From Trachythela sp. YZ-2020 (lineage: Eukaryota > Cnidaria > Anthozoa > Malacalcyonacea > Clavulariidae), in NCBI GenBank assembly GCA_016169945.1, contig JADLSH010000277.1, positions 1,054,001-1,118,000 of the forward strand: a DNA stretch of 64,000 nucleotides, written 5' to 3'. Under the pieces are notes generated by a model, which ran no database searches, had not been told where the DNA came from, and worked only from the letters and a program-made list of their open reading frames with translations. Below, piece after piece: positions 54,507 to 62,056 of this stretch. The position numbers were made by a program, and so were the translations under genes. Within the stretch, counting starts at the first letter, position 1; every line of letters starts with the position of its first letter.

Positions 54507-55560
54507 TGTCTATTATGATCCAAAACGTTCAGGAGGATATGGTGGAGTGGATCGTTTGTACAATGATGTGAAAAGGGAGGGGAAATTTGATATTAGCCGT
54601 AAGAAAATTAAAGAATGGTTGATGAAACAGGATGCATACACTTTACATAAACCTATTCGTCTCAATTTTAAAAGGAATCGTGTGATCGTGGGTGGCATCG
54701 ACCAGCAATGGCAGATGGATTTAGCGGACACGCAGTCCATGCAAAAGTTTAACGATGGATATCGATATCTACTCGTTTGCATTGATGTGTTTTCAAAATA
54801 TGCTTGGGTAGTTCCTTTGAAAAATAAAACAGGTCCTTCTCTGGTTGAAGCTTTCAAAATAATTTTGTCTTCTGGACGCAAGCCTGAAAAGATCATGACT
54901 GATCAAGGAACAGAGTTTTTAAACAAACATTTTCGAGCGTTGATGAAAGAAGAAGACATAGAACTGTATAACACGTACAACGAAACGAAAGCCTCTATCG
55001 TGGAACGTTTGATTCGTACTCTGAAGACAAAGATGTGGCGATACTTCACAGCGAAGAAAACAATGAGATACATTGACATGCTGCCTGATTTAGTGTATTC
55101 TTACAATCATAGTGTTCATCGCAGTATTAAAACAAAACCAGCAGATGTAACTGTTGAAAACGAAAAGAAAGTGTGCCACACTTTGTATGATGATCACAGT
55201 GCAATAAGCAAGAAAAAGTATAAGTTTAAGATTGGTGATCAAGTTAGAATTAGCAAAATCAAACGTAAATTTGAAAAAGGTTACTTGCCAAACTTCTCAA
55301 AAGAAATCTTTACCATAAGCAAACAAGTACCTCGTGATCCTCCCGTGTATAAGTTGAAAGATTATGATGGTGAGGAACTGAAAGGAACGTTTTACGATAA
55401 AGAGTTGCAAAAGGTTATCAAGCAGGATGACGTCTACGAAGTTGAAAAAGTTTTGAAGAAACGTGGTAGAGGCAAAAATGTACAATATCTTGTAAAATGG
55501 CTAGGGTACCCGAACAAGTTTAATTCGTGGGTACCTGCTTCTCAAATAAATAAGATTTAA
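54430..55560 (+). CDS. Polinton integrase (retroviral-type DDE, C-terminal chromodomain)
   Basis: Inserts the element into chromosomal DNA. The true start is probably Met20 of this frame at 54487 (MDEYLSSVYYDPKRSGGY); the earlier ATG at 54430 overlaps the preceding small frame. Numbering from 54430: N-terminal HTH-like region (GVDRLYNDVKREGKF), then the RNase-H-fold core with D97 (WQMDLAD), D158 (MTDQGTEF) and E192 (SIVERLIRTLK), an SH3-like basic stretch (KYKFKIGDQVRISKIKRKFE), and a chromodomain at about 330-372 (VYEVEKVLKKRG, YLVKWLGYP, NSWVPASQI), whose aromatic cage (Y...W...W) is kept. The HHCC zinc finger is not obvious. Full length and open; normal for the family. Confidence 0.95.
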   Translation: MTNPPTIFKMSISLILCLDMDEYLSSVYYDPKRSGGYGGVDRLYNDVKREGKFDISRKKIKEWLMKQDAYTLHKPIRLNFKRNRVIVGGIDQQWQMDLADTQSMQKFNDGYRYLLVCIDVFSKYAWVVPLKNKTGPSLVEAFKIILSSGRKPEKIMTDQGTEFLNKHFRALMKEEDIELYNTYNETKASIVERLIRTLKTKMWRYFTAKKTMRYIDMLPDLVYSYNHSVHRSIKTKPADVTVENEKKVCHTLYDDHSAISKKKYKFKIGDQVRISKIKRKFEKGYLPNFSKEIFTISKQVPRDPPVYKLKDYDGEELKGTFYDKELQKVIKQDDVYEVEKVLKKRGRGKNVQYLVKWLGYPNKFNSWVPASQINKI

Positions 55561-55607
55561 ACCAGCGTCTGTGTTGTGTGTCTTTTATTCGTACTTTAGT
55601 AGTGGCA

Positions 55608-56360
55608 ATGAGTGGAACACATTTTTATCTTACGCTTCCTAGCAATGCATCCCTGGGTGTCTTTCCCGATAACAAAACGACTAGTTATCGTGTAAAATTA
55701 CCACAAACCATTGATTTGAATGGCGATTGGGAAGTTGGTTTGTATTCCATCTCTTACCCTAACTCGTGGTATACTTTAACAAGGGGAGTCGGCAGTCATA
55801 TCTATTGCGCGGACAGAAGCGGATATTTTTTGGTGACAATTATTGATTACGGTTACTACGAAACAATGCAAGATCTTATCAAAGCCATCAATAAAGCATT
55901 GACAAAAGATGTTAACGACAACATTAAGTTAACGTTTAATGCTCGCACTGGAAAAGTGACAGTTCAGTTGAAAAATGGATACCAACTATTTCTAAGAACA
56001 GGAAGAATGTCGATTATGCTTGGGTTTGGTGGAAAATAATTAAAGATCACAAAAACGACCGAAAGTCCTTATGTGGCAGACTTGTTTGGGATGACGACCA
56101 TCTACGTTTATTGTGATATTGTTCAACCGCAGATCGTCGGAGATACGAGCGCCCAATTACTCAGAAGCATTCCCGTTGAGGGAAAGTCTGGTGACGTTAT
56201 TACTAAAACTTTCCCAAACATTCAATACGTACCTGTCCAAACCAAATCATTCGAAGACATGGAAATACTTTTAAGGAACGACACAGGCGATCCTGTGCCT
56301 TTTGAACACGGGAAGGTGGTGACAACACTGCACTTCAGACAGCATACTTATTTTACCTAA
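55608..56360 (+). pseudogene. Polinton minor capsid (penton-type) protein, one in-frame stop
   Basis: Starts at ATG 55608 (MSGTHFYLTLPSNASLGVF). The N-terminal FPDNKTTSYRVKLPQTIDL and GDWEVGLYSISYP blocks are the conserved start of Polinton penton-like proteins, a single jelly-roll forming capsid vertices. A TAA at 56037-56039 follows GFGGK. The same frame then continues open (TTESPYVADLFGMTTIYVY...) to the natural end at 56360 (VTTLHFRQHTYFT). One nonsense change thus splits the protein at about residue 143 of ~250. Only the first half would be made, unless the stop is read through. It lies between integrase and the pVI-like gene, 2 bp before the latter. Confidence 0.85.
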
Positions 56361-56362
56361 AG

Positions 56363-56854
56363 ATGAATAATCCATACGTACGTTACTATCTTGATCAACA
56401 GCAAGGACGTGGAATGCCTGTTTTCAGAGGCAGTCCATGGCAAGTGGGTCATGGACAAATGGGCTATGGACTCGGTGGTCTGTTTCGTAGCGTTGCAAGA
56501 GCAGTCATGCCTATGGTAAAAAGTGGAGCAAAAGCTATTGGTAAAATTGCTTTGAATGCTGGAGCTAATGTGCTAGGAGACGTTGCTTCTGGAAGAAATC
56601 TAAAAGAAGCAGTAAAAACCAGAGGGAAAGAAGCTGTAAACGTCGCAAAGGGAAAAGCCATCAATCGACTTCAAACTTATGCTCAAACAGGAAGTGGAAA
56701 ACGTACAAAGCAAGCTAAAAAGAGAAAGGCATCCACTACCAGAAGCAATCAGACCAAGAAGCGGAAAACAGTTAAAAAGAGAAAGGCATCGGCATCTATT
56801 ACCATAAGCAGTCAGACCAAGAAGCGGAAAACAGCTCCTGACATATTCGGATAA
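56363..56854 (+). CDS. pVI-like capsid-internal protein (amphipathic plus basic), 163 aa
   Basis: The N terminus (NNPYVRYYLDQQQGRGMPVF) is followed by QMGYG at residues 32-36, matching the adenovirus-protease consensus form QxGx|G, so cleavage after Tyr35 is plausible. Next comes a long amphipathic segment (LFRSVARAVMPMVKSGAKAI), like the membrane-active helix of adenovirus pVI. The C terminus is strongly basic, with the cassette KKRKAS...SNQTKKRKT occurring twice from a ~57-60-bp tandem duplication (about 56719-56834), suggesting DNA binding or nuclear targeting. It lies 2 bp after the minor capsid gene and 2 bp before the major capsid gene. Function is inferred from composition and position. 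Confidence 0.75.
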   Translation: MNNPYVRYYLDQQQGRGMPVFRGSPWQVGHGQMGYGLGGLFRSVARAVMPMVKSGAKAIGKIALNAGANVLGDVASGRNLKEAVKTRGKEAVNVAKGKAINRLQTYAQTGSGKRTKQAKKRKASTTRSNQTKKRKTVKKRKASASITISSQTKKRKTAPDIFG

Positions 56855-56856
56855 AC

Positions 56857-58185
56857 ATGTATCTCGTACATTCCAAATCGCAAGAATGCACAAAGACAGA
56901 ACTCGATCTGTTCTCTATACCTCCAACACAAGTCAGTTTGGAAAAAGGACATTGGATAGATCATCAACCTGTTTCCAGTGTATCAGACGGTGGTCCAATC
57001 ACGTTCCTGTCTCCAGGCACTGAAGATTATGTCGATTTATCAAAAACGATTCTTGTGGTGAGAGCAAAAGTGACTAAAGCTGATGGTGCAAATCTTGACG
57101 CAGACGAAAAGGTCGGAGTTGTGAACAATTTCCTACACAGTCTGTTCAAACAAGTCGACGTGTTTTTGAAAGAAAAGCAAGTGACACAAGCCACTGGAAC
57201 TTACGCGTACCGTGCATATCTGGAAACCCTCCTCAATTATAATCCGTCAGCGAAAGAGTCACAAATTACCAGCTCTATGTTTTATAAAGACACGGGAGGG
57301 AAAATGGACGTTGCCGACCCAACATTAGGAGGTGCCGCAGCCAACCTTGGTCTTAAAGCAAGATATGAATTCAGCAAGACAAGTGGAACTATTGAAATGA
57401 CCGGACCTATATTCAGCGACATATTTTTCACCGAACGTCTCCTGCTAAGTTTTGTTGACTTGAAAGTTATTCTGAATCGAAGTAGTAAAGAGTTTTGTCT
57501 GATGGCGTCTGCGGACGATGTTGATTACAGAGTAAAGCTGATCGATGCCTATCTCAAGATACGTAAGGTGAAAGTTAGTCCAAGCATTTCCGTGGCTCAT
57601 GAAATTGCATTGAAAAAAGGACCGGCTATCTATCCTGTTCGTCGCGTGGAGTGCAAGAGTTTCATTGTTCCCGCAGGAAATCCCTCCCTGAGGAAAGATA
57701 ACATCTTTAATGGACTTGTACCGAAATCGTTTGTCTTTGGATTGGTCGATAGCGCAGCGTTTAATGGCGCATACAAGAAGAATCCGTACAACTTTCAACA
57801 TTTTAACGTGTCCTCTATTGGAATAACCGTGAATGGAGAAGATATGCCGTTTAAACCGATGCAGCTTTCCTTTGGTGCAAACCCCAGATTTGTTGAAGCA
57901 TTCAGTACATTGTTTTCTGGTACGGGAAAAATGTATTACAACACAGGGAACGATATAACACGAGAAGAATTTCCAAAAGGATATGCAGTTTATGCTTTCG
58001 ATCTGACTCCAGATATGTGTGGATCCTCACCTCATTTTAATGCTGTTCAACGAGGAAATCTAGCAGTTGACATCAAGTTCTCTGCCGCACCGGCAGCAGC
58101 TGTGAGTCTCGTCTGTTACGGGGAATTTGAAAACCTGATTCAAATTGATGCTGAGAGAAACGTCGTTTACGATTACTCTGGATAG
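56857..58185 (+). CDS. Polinton major capsid protein (double jelly-roll), 442 aa
   Basis: Forms the trimeric hexon-like capsomer of the predicted icosahedral particle. The start ELDLFSIPPTQVSLEKG (residues 16-32) is the conserved N-terminal signature of Polinton major capsid proteins. PVSSVSDGGPITFLSPGTED and YVDLSKTILVVRAKV fit the first jelly-roll, and FKQVDVFLKEK and ATGTYAYRAYLETLLNY follow. The second half includes YPVRRVECKSFIVPAGNPSL and AVDIKFSAAPAAAVSLVCYG. Length is normal and no stop or shift was seen. The stop at 58183-58185 directly abuts the protease ATG (58186). Confidence 0.92.
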   Translation: MYLVHSKSQECTKTELDLFSIPPTQVSLEKGHWIDHQPVSSVSDGGPITFLSPGTEDYVDLSKTILVVRAKVTKADGANLDADEKVGVVNNFLHSLFKQVDVFLKEKQVTQATGTYAYRAYLETLLNYNPSAKESQITSSMFYKDTGGKMDVADPTLGGAAANLGLKARYEFSKTSGTIEMTGPIFSDIFFTERLLLSFVDLKVILNRSSKEFCLMASADDVDYRVKLIDAYLKIRKVKVSPSISVAHEIALKKGPAIYPVRRVECKSFIVPAGNPSLRKDNIFNGLVPKSFVFGLVDSAAFNGAYKKNPYNFQHFNVSSIGITVNGEDMPFKPMQLSFGANPRFVEAFSTLFSGTGKMYYNTGNDITREEFPKGYAVYAFDLTPDMCGSSPHFNAVQRGNLAVDIKFSAAPAAAVSLVCYGEFENLIQIDAERNVVYDYSG

Positions 58186-58698
58186 ATGAACACCACGCAG
58201 ATAACTCGTGTATTGGAACAAGATCCTATAACAAGCAAACAGTTTTGCGGCGTGTTTCCTAGTGATAAATTACCTCAGACGATCGATAAATATCCGTGCG
58301 GATTTATCGCAAACACCGATCCGAGAAGTGAACCTGGAACGCATTGGGTGGCCTTTTACTTTCCATCGGACGAGAGAGGAGAATTCTTCGACAGTTATGG
58401 ACAGCCACCAGATTACTATAAGAATTCGTTTGGAGACTTTTTAGAGTCTTATGAATGGGAATTTAACACTCGTAAACTGCAAAGTGTTTGGTCAGCCGTG
58501 TGTGGCCAGTATTGCATATTTTACCTTAGCCATAGAGCACGAGGACAAAGCATGAATAAGATCGTACAGTTGTTTAGTAATGATACCATGTTAAATGACG
58601 CAAAAGTGTCTCAGTTTGTTAAAACTCATTATAAAGTTATGTTAAAACAGCCCTATGTTGGCCTTAATCAGTTTAGTAAAAAACTGTTTGAAAAATAA
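58186..58698 (+). CDS. Adenovirus-type cysteine protease (capsid maturation), 170 aa
   Basis: Ulp1/adenain-fold protease predicted to cut capsid precursors such as the pVI-like and GG-containing proteins of this element. Visible active site: H53 in GTHWVAFYF, D69 in EFFDSYG, Gln/Trp region at QSVWSAV, and C106 in AVCGQYC, the Cys-Gly pair of the family. Length 170 residues, slightly below the ~200 typical. All catalytic residues are present and the frame is open. There is no gap from the major capsid gene. An AATAAA lies at 58705-58710. Confidence 0.93.
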   Translation: MNTTQITRVLEQDPITSKQFCGVFPSDKLPQTIDKYPCGFIANTDPRSEPGTHWVAFYFPSDERGEFFDSYGQPPDYYKNSFGDFLESYEWEFNTRKLQSVWSAVCGQYCIFYLSHRARGQSMNKIVQLFSNDTMLNDAKVSQFVKTHYKVMLKQPYVGLNQFSKKLFEK

Positions 58699-58704
58699 TG
58701 TTAT

Positions 58705-58710
58705 AATAAA
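58705..58710 (+). terminator. Poly(A) signal of the rightward capsid/protease gene group
   Basis: AATAAA just after the protease stop. The only later plus-strand feature before the convergent genes is AT-rich spacer. Confidence 0.6.
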
Positions 58711-58828
58711 TGTTAAAAACCCAAATGTATGTGTGTTTTGATTTCTAGCCCCACAATGCCTCTAGCGCTTTAAAAAACAAAAATGACAAGAAGAGTCTTA
58801 TTACCGTGCCAAAAATGACAGGAAAACA

Positions 58829-58834
58829 TTTATT
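58829..58834 (-). terminator. Poly(A) signal of the leftward gene group
   Basis: TTTATT on the plus strand is AATAAA on the minus strand, 29 bp past the stop of the 251-residue gene. Confidence 0.6.
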
Positions 58835-58862
58835 AACTTCAAAACAATTACATGTTGTTTAT

Positions 58863-59618
58863 TTAATATCTAAGCCATCGTTTTTGAGGTTGTTCCGGTT
58901 TTTCTTCACGTTTCTTTAGAAAGGTTTGCAAATACTTTAAGGGGGTTGTACGCTGTGAGCTTGTACCCCGCTGGCTTGCACGTTGCGGACTGCTGTAATG
59001 AACCTCTTCCTCGCCAGACGAACTGTCCATTTGGGCTTGTCTCCATCTTTCCTCATTCCTTACAAGATCTGTAGGCATATTCATCTTTGATAAAGCACGG
59101 AAAAATTCCTTCGAACCTGTAGGATTAAAATTCTTTCTCCCTCTCATGGCATCGCTGATGAGATCTGATATGTTTGACTGTGGAATTTTCCTACCGTCCA
59201 GGTTGACTTGTCCAGATTCATCCCAAGAAATAACGTCCGGTCTTGCTTTCAAACGGTTTAAAAGTGCTGTAGCTCTTGGACGCATTGTTTTAGGTATATG
59301 ATCGACAATGGTCGCATCAGGCAACTGTGCCCTCTCTCCAGGCAAAAGCCTTTCTTTGTTTTCAATGTGAGGTGCTATCCGAACGGTTGGTATTTGACTG
59401 TCCTTTTGACGTCTTAGATCTAGATAACGTTCCATGTTCGCATAGTATAGTTTTTGCTTTTCGGCATCAGCCATATCCGTACGTTGGAGAATATTTGACA
59501 TTTCCGTATCTTTATGCATCATGTTGGCCATAAGCGGTGACGTTTCAAGCCTTTGTTTCTGTTCGTATCTATGCAACACATCCTCAGGGACCAATACCAT
59601 TCGTTTGATATGCTTCAT
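58863..59618 (-). CDS. Conserved Polinton protein, unknown function (251 aa)
   Basis: Open from ATG at 59618 (MKHIKRMVLVPEDVLHRYEQ). Helical N-terminal half (LETSPLMANMMHKDTEMSNI, DAEKQKLYYANMERYLDL); a middle resembling a small helical domain (MRPRATALLNRLKARPDVIS, DESGQVNLDGRKIPQSNISD); then a low-complexity Ser/Glu/Arg region and basic C terminus (KYLQTFLKKREEKPEQPQ). From memory, proteins beginning RMVLVPEDVLxRYEQKQ lie beside the ATPase gene in many invertebrate Polintons; their role is not known to me. Its ATG overlaps the stop of the upstream gene (ATGA), so the two are probably expressed from one transcript. Confidence 0.75.
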   Translation of the reverse strand: MKHIKRMVLVPEDVLHRYEQKQRLETSPLMANMMHKDTEMSNILQRTDMADAEKQKLYYANMERYLDLRRQKDSQIPTVRIAPHIENKERLLPGERAQLPDATIVDHIPKTMRPRATALLNRLKARPDVISWDESGQVNLDGRKIPQSNISDLISDAMRGRKNFNPTGSKEFFRALSKMNMPTDLVRNEERWRQAQMDSSSGEEEVHYSSPQRASQRGTSSQRTTPLKYLQTFLKKREEKPEQPQKRWLRY

Positions 59619-59977
59619 TTTATAAGTAAGCTACTGAGCACGCTTAACACAGGCGGCAGTAAGGCAGCTAGTAGGTTCCCTCCTTTCTGATTAAGGTGTT
59701 TCTTCTTTTGTTTTATTGACACCTTTTTATTGGCTAAGGCACGGAGATGTGTCTTGTAGCGCACCAAACGTCGCTTTTGACGAGGTGTTAGAGGGATAAC
59801 GCCTTTAAGTAAATTCAGTGAACACTCACAAATAGCCGTGATCACATCCGCGGGAACATTATCGATAAGCAATTTTCGCAATTTAGGTTTACATTTCACT
59901 ATGACTTGAAGATAGGGAAGACTTCCTTTCATGTGCTTCGACATCTCGCAAATGATGGGTTTAGGTGACACACGCAA
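59615..59977 (-). CDS. Basic Polinton protein with GG site and hydrophobic tail (120 aa)
   Basis: Starts at 59977, one base after the ATPase stop. The frame has an N-terminal helical part (LLIDNVPADVITAICECSLN), the basic block LTPRQKRRLVRYKTHLRALA with KKVSIKQKKKHLNQK, then NQKGG (96-100) followed by a hydrophobic end (NLLAALLPPVLSVLSSLLIK). NxKGG|N resembles an adenovirus-protease GG-X cleavage site, which would free the ~20-residue hydrophobic peptide. It may be a core or membrane-active virion protein (inference). No stop or shift. Its last codons overlap the next gene by 4 bases. Confidence 0.7.
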   Translation of the reverse strand: MRVSPKPIICEMSKHMKGSLPYLQVIVKCKPKLRKLLIDNVPADVITAICECSLNLLKGVIPLTPRQKRRLVRYKTHLRALANKKVSIKQKKKHLNQKGGNLLAALLPPVLSVLSSLLIK

Positions 59978-59978
59978 C

Positions 59979-60629
59979 TTAAGTACGTTTCATGTAAACA
60001 ACTTGTCTTTCCCCTGGAAGAATGTTTGTTCTAAGACGTACGTTTTCTGGTGTCAACTGATGACAATCAATCATTAAATATCCATATGGTTTACTTGTAG
60101 CATCGTTAAATGATTCTAATAGGTAATTCGTGTCTCTTGGATACATTTGACGTGCCAAGGTTGCAATACCAAGCGAATCGCGCGGGTTTCGGAATATCAT
60201 CATATAGTGGGAATTTAAACTGATCGTTCGTGACAATTTACCAGGTGGAAATAGGTTTTGGGTAAGGAATAAAACTGAAATTCCACGGTGATGAGAACCA
60301 CGAGTAAATAGATCCGACATGCGTTGATCATTAGAGCATTGAGACATCAAATCATCCAGTATGACTAGAGAGTTTTCACACCCATCGGTCATATCGTATA
60401 AATCGCTCGGAAAACCTTCCATCAATTCAACGTTTGGTAGGGTTCTCGATAACTCATCAAATTCTTTTTGATATTCTCCATAACAGTAAATCACTTTGGT
60501 CGGAACAAGATAAAACAATTCTTCCATATGATGTAGCATAGAACGAACTATATGTGATTTCCCACTCTGGCTTTGTCCACAAATATAAAAATTTGCAGGT
60601 GTTTTAAATCTCACATCCATCGTGTCCAC
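59979..60629 (-). CDS. DNA-packaging ATPase (FtsK/HerA, A32-like), 216 aa
   Basis: P-loop ATPase expected to pump the linear DNA into capsids. Walker A GQSQSGKS at residues 18-25, Walker B LVILDD at 88-93, sensor-like SVLFLTQNLF further on. Preceding strand FKTPANFYICG and following QKEFDELSRTLPNVEL are typical of the Polinton ATPase. Start at ATG 60629 (MDTMDVRF; a second Met at residue 4). Normal length, open frame. First of a compact leftward series (ATPase, 120-aa, 251-aa). Confidence 0.93.
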   Translation of the reverse strand: MDTMDVRFKTPANFYICGQSQSGKSHIVRSMLHHMEELFYLVPTKVIYCYGEYQKEFDELSRTLPNVELMEGFPSDLYDMTDGCENSLVILDDLMSQCSNDQRMSDLFTRGSHHRGISVLFLTQNLFPPGKLSRTISLNSHYMMIFRNPRDSLGIATLARQMYPRDTNYLLESFNDATSKPYGYLMIDCHQLTPENVRLRTNILPGERQVVYMKRT

Positions 60630-60672
60630 AAGTAAACAACATAATAAGTTTTATTTCATAGGCCCCTGTACT

Positions 60673-61037
60673 TTATAGCGAAAATATGCGTTTAGCGAAA
60701 GAAATCATTTTGCGGAAAAAACTTTCTTCGATCTTGAACTTTGTTAAATCAATGGTTTTAAGAGGTGTAGCAACCAACTGTACAGCTCTACGCGTAACGT
60801 GTTCGGAGCAAGAGTCATTCATCACATAAACCATTGTTAGGTAAGCTATGGCGCGACCAAAATTGATAACATTCGTTTCGTGAAAAAGCGTATAGTTAGA
60901 TCACAGGAATAAACACGCGTTGCCATTTGTTCATACAGTGTTCTGTGATGTTCAAGACAAATATTTATATGACGCGATAACGTTTTCATGTCAATGTCAA
61001 CGTTATTTTTCTGAAGCTCATCCAAAATCACTTCCAT
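60673..61037 (-). pseudogene. Possible Bcl-2-like apoptosis regulator, frameshifted
   Basis: The frame from ATG 61037 (MEVILDELQKNNVDIDMKTL) runs through HHRTLYEQMATRVYS and loses meaning at about 60890, where a one- or two-base slip in CGCTTTTTCAC changes frame. The continuing open frame (60888 to the stop at 60673) begins LFHETNVINFGRAIAYLTMV. This LF...NFGRxxAxxTM string matches the BH1 region of Bcl-2 proteins (NWGR followed by an aliphatic helix), and the preceding YEQMATRV fits the YxxMxxxL helix that comes before it. A helical tail follows (EHVTRRAVQLVATPL) with no membrane anchor. About 120 codons in all, short for Bcl-2. Bcl-2-like genes in Polinton-like viruses have been reported, as I recall. 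The call rests mainly on BH1. Confidence 0.4.
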
Positions 61038-61153
61038 ACTGCACAGTCAAAGACAGAATGAATACAGAAAGTAAACAACGTGTTTATTTATAACCATAAA
61101 ATACAAACATAGGCTAATCTAGACAGAATAATGTTCTGAAGTTAATTAATGTT

Positions 61154-61729
61154 CTAATTAATGTTCATGTTCTGAAAACTACGTGTTAAATCATCAAAGC
61201 AATTTTTAAAATAGTTCTCTTCTTCTCGGTCTTGTACTGGTCCAGGCATAGTGAAGTTTACAGGCTGCAGCAAACCTTCTTCTTCGGGAGCCCATTCAAA
61301 ATATCGACATGAGTTTTCCTTGTCGTTAGGACAACAGAAAAACATACGATCCTTGTTGACACCTTCTTTTTTGACTTTTCGGGATGCACACGGGAGTCTG
61401 TGATGACAAGTCGGTCTCGTTGCCGGTACCACATCACCCCATACCCAAAATGAACGTGGACTCTTTCTGTCAGAGCACACAAAATACGGTCTTCCGTAAC
61501 TCTCTTTCATCAAATCTTTGACCACACGCATTCTTGCAGGCTTATGATGTCCATCGCATTGTGGCTGTGGCTGATTCGTAGATCTCCAGGCAGCTATGGC
61601 TTTTTCAAATAGATAACCATCGTCTTCCGAGCAAAAGAAATTACAACTTGGATTTTGACCACAGAACCAAAACGACCCATTTTTCGTGGTCGAACAAGCT
61701 GCAGGTTCTCCGTGCAAACACTTCATCAC
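61154..61729 (-). CDS. Triple GRF zinc-finger protein of the Polinton, 191 aa
   Basis: Three GRF-type zinc-finger repeats: C4-x-H6...FWFCGQNPSCNFF (C23, C29); C58..H61...GRPYFVC (C85) with SFWVWGD; and C108...C114...RMFFCCPNDKENSC (C132/C133, C141) with YFEW. GRF fingers bind single-stranded DNA and RNA in NEIL3, APE2, TTF2 and topoisomerase III. An ssDNA-binding role in replication of the terminal regions is a reasonable guess. The second repeat lacks an obvious fourth ligand. C-terminal acidic, polar tail. It is the gene nearest the right TIR, read leftward away from it. From memory, similar proteins occur in other invertebrate Polintons. Open frame. Confidence 0.8.
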   Translation of the reverse strand: MMKCLHGEPAACSTTKNGSFWFCGQNPSCNFFCSEDDGYLFEKAIAAWRSTNQPQPQCDGHHKPARMRVVKDLMKESYGRPYFVCSDRKSPRSFWVWGDVVPATRPTCHHRLPCASRKVKKEGVNKDRMFFCCPNDKENSCRYFEWAPEEEGLLQPVNFTMPGPVQDREEENYFKNCFDDLTRSFQNMNIN

Positions 61730-61840
61730 TCAGTCTTAACTATAATAAATCCTGTAATGACCCAATATACCAAAGCAAGAGCAAAGTTCTCTGTCACCGC
61801 TGTGAGACGTCAAAATATATCCTGTAATGTTCTCTCTATG

Positions 61841-62056
61841 AAAGCTACGTACACAATAAAATGTACAACCTTCACACTATATTTAATACATTTCAATATT
61901 CATGTCGCGCGACAAATTGTTATGCGACAAATGTTATGCGACAATTCATGACGTCATGTGGCGCGACAAATGTTATGCGACAATTCATGACGTCACCCTC
62001 CTATGACATCATCACTCTAAACATATCCTGAATACTAATTACTTCCGTCCCTGGAT
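61841..62056 (-). repeat. Right TIR of the Polinton
   Basis: 216 bp, inverted copy of 43338-43583 with two fewer 14-bp units. Two TGACGTCA sites at 61949-61956 and 61988-61995. Weaker similarity extends inward to about 61812. The outer end touches a G10 run (62057-62066). Confidence 0.95.

Larger units (their letters stand above)
43338..62056. mobile_element. Polinton/Maverick DNA transposon (endogenous virus-like), with nested LINE
   Basis: Inverted terminal repeats of 246 and 216 bp enclose the complete Polinton gene set: protein-primed polymerase B, retroviral-type integrase with chromodomain, adenovirus-like protease, FtsK/HerA-type ATPase, double-jelly-roll major capsid and penton-type minor capsid, plus GRF zinc-finger and small proteins. 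Total 18.7 kb; without the 4.4-kb LINE about 14.3 kb. Genes run left to right from 54.2 to 58.7 kb and leftward from 61.7 to 58.9 kb. Inactivating lesions are the LINE in the polymerase, a stop in the minor capsid, a stop in a small gene and a frameshift at 60.89 kb. No clean 6-bp target duplication was seen at the edges. The right edge abuts a G10 run. Confidence 0.95.
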
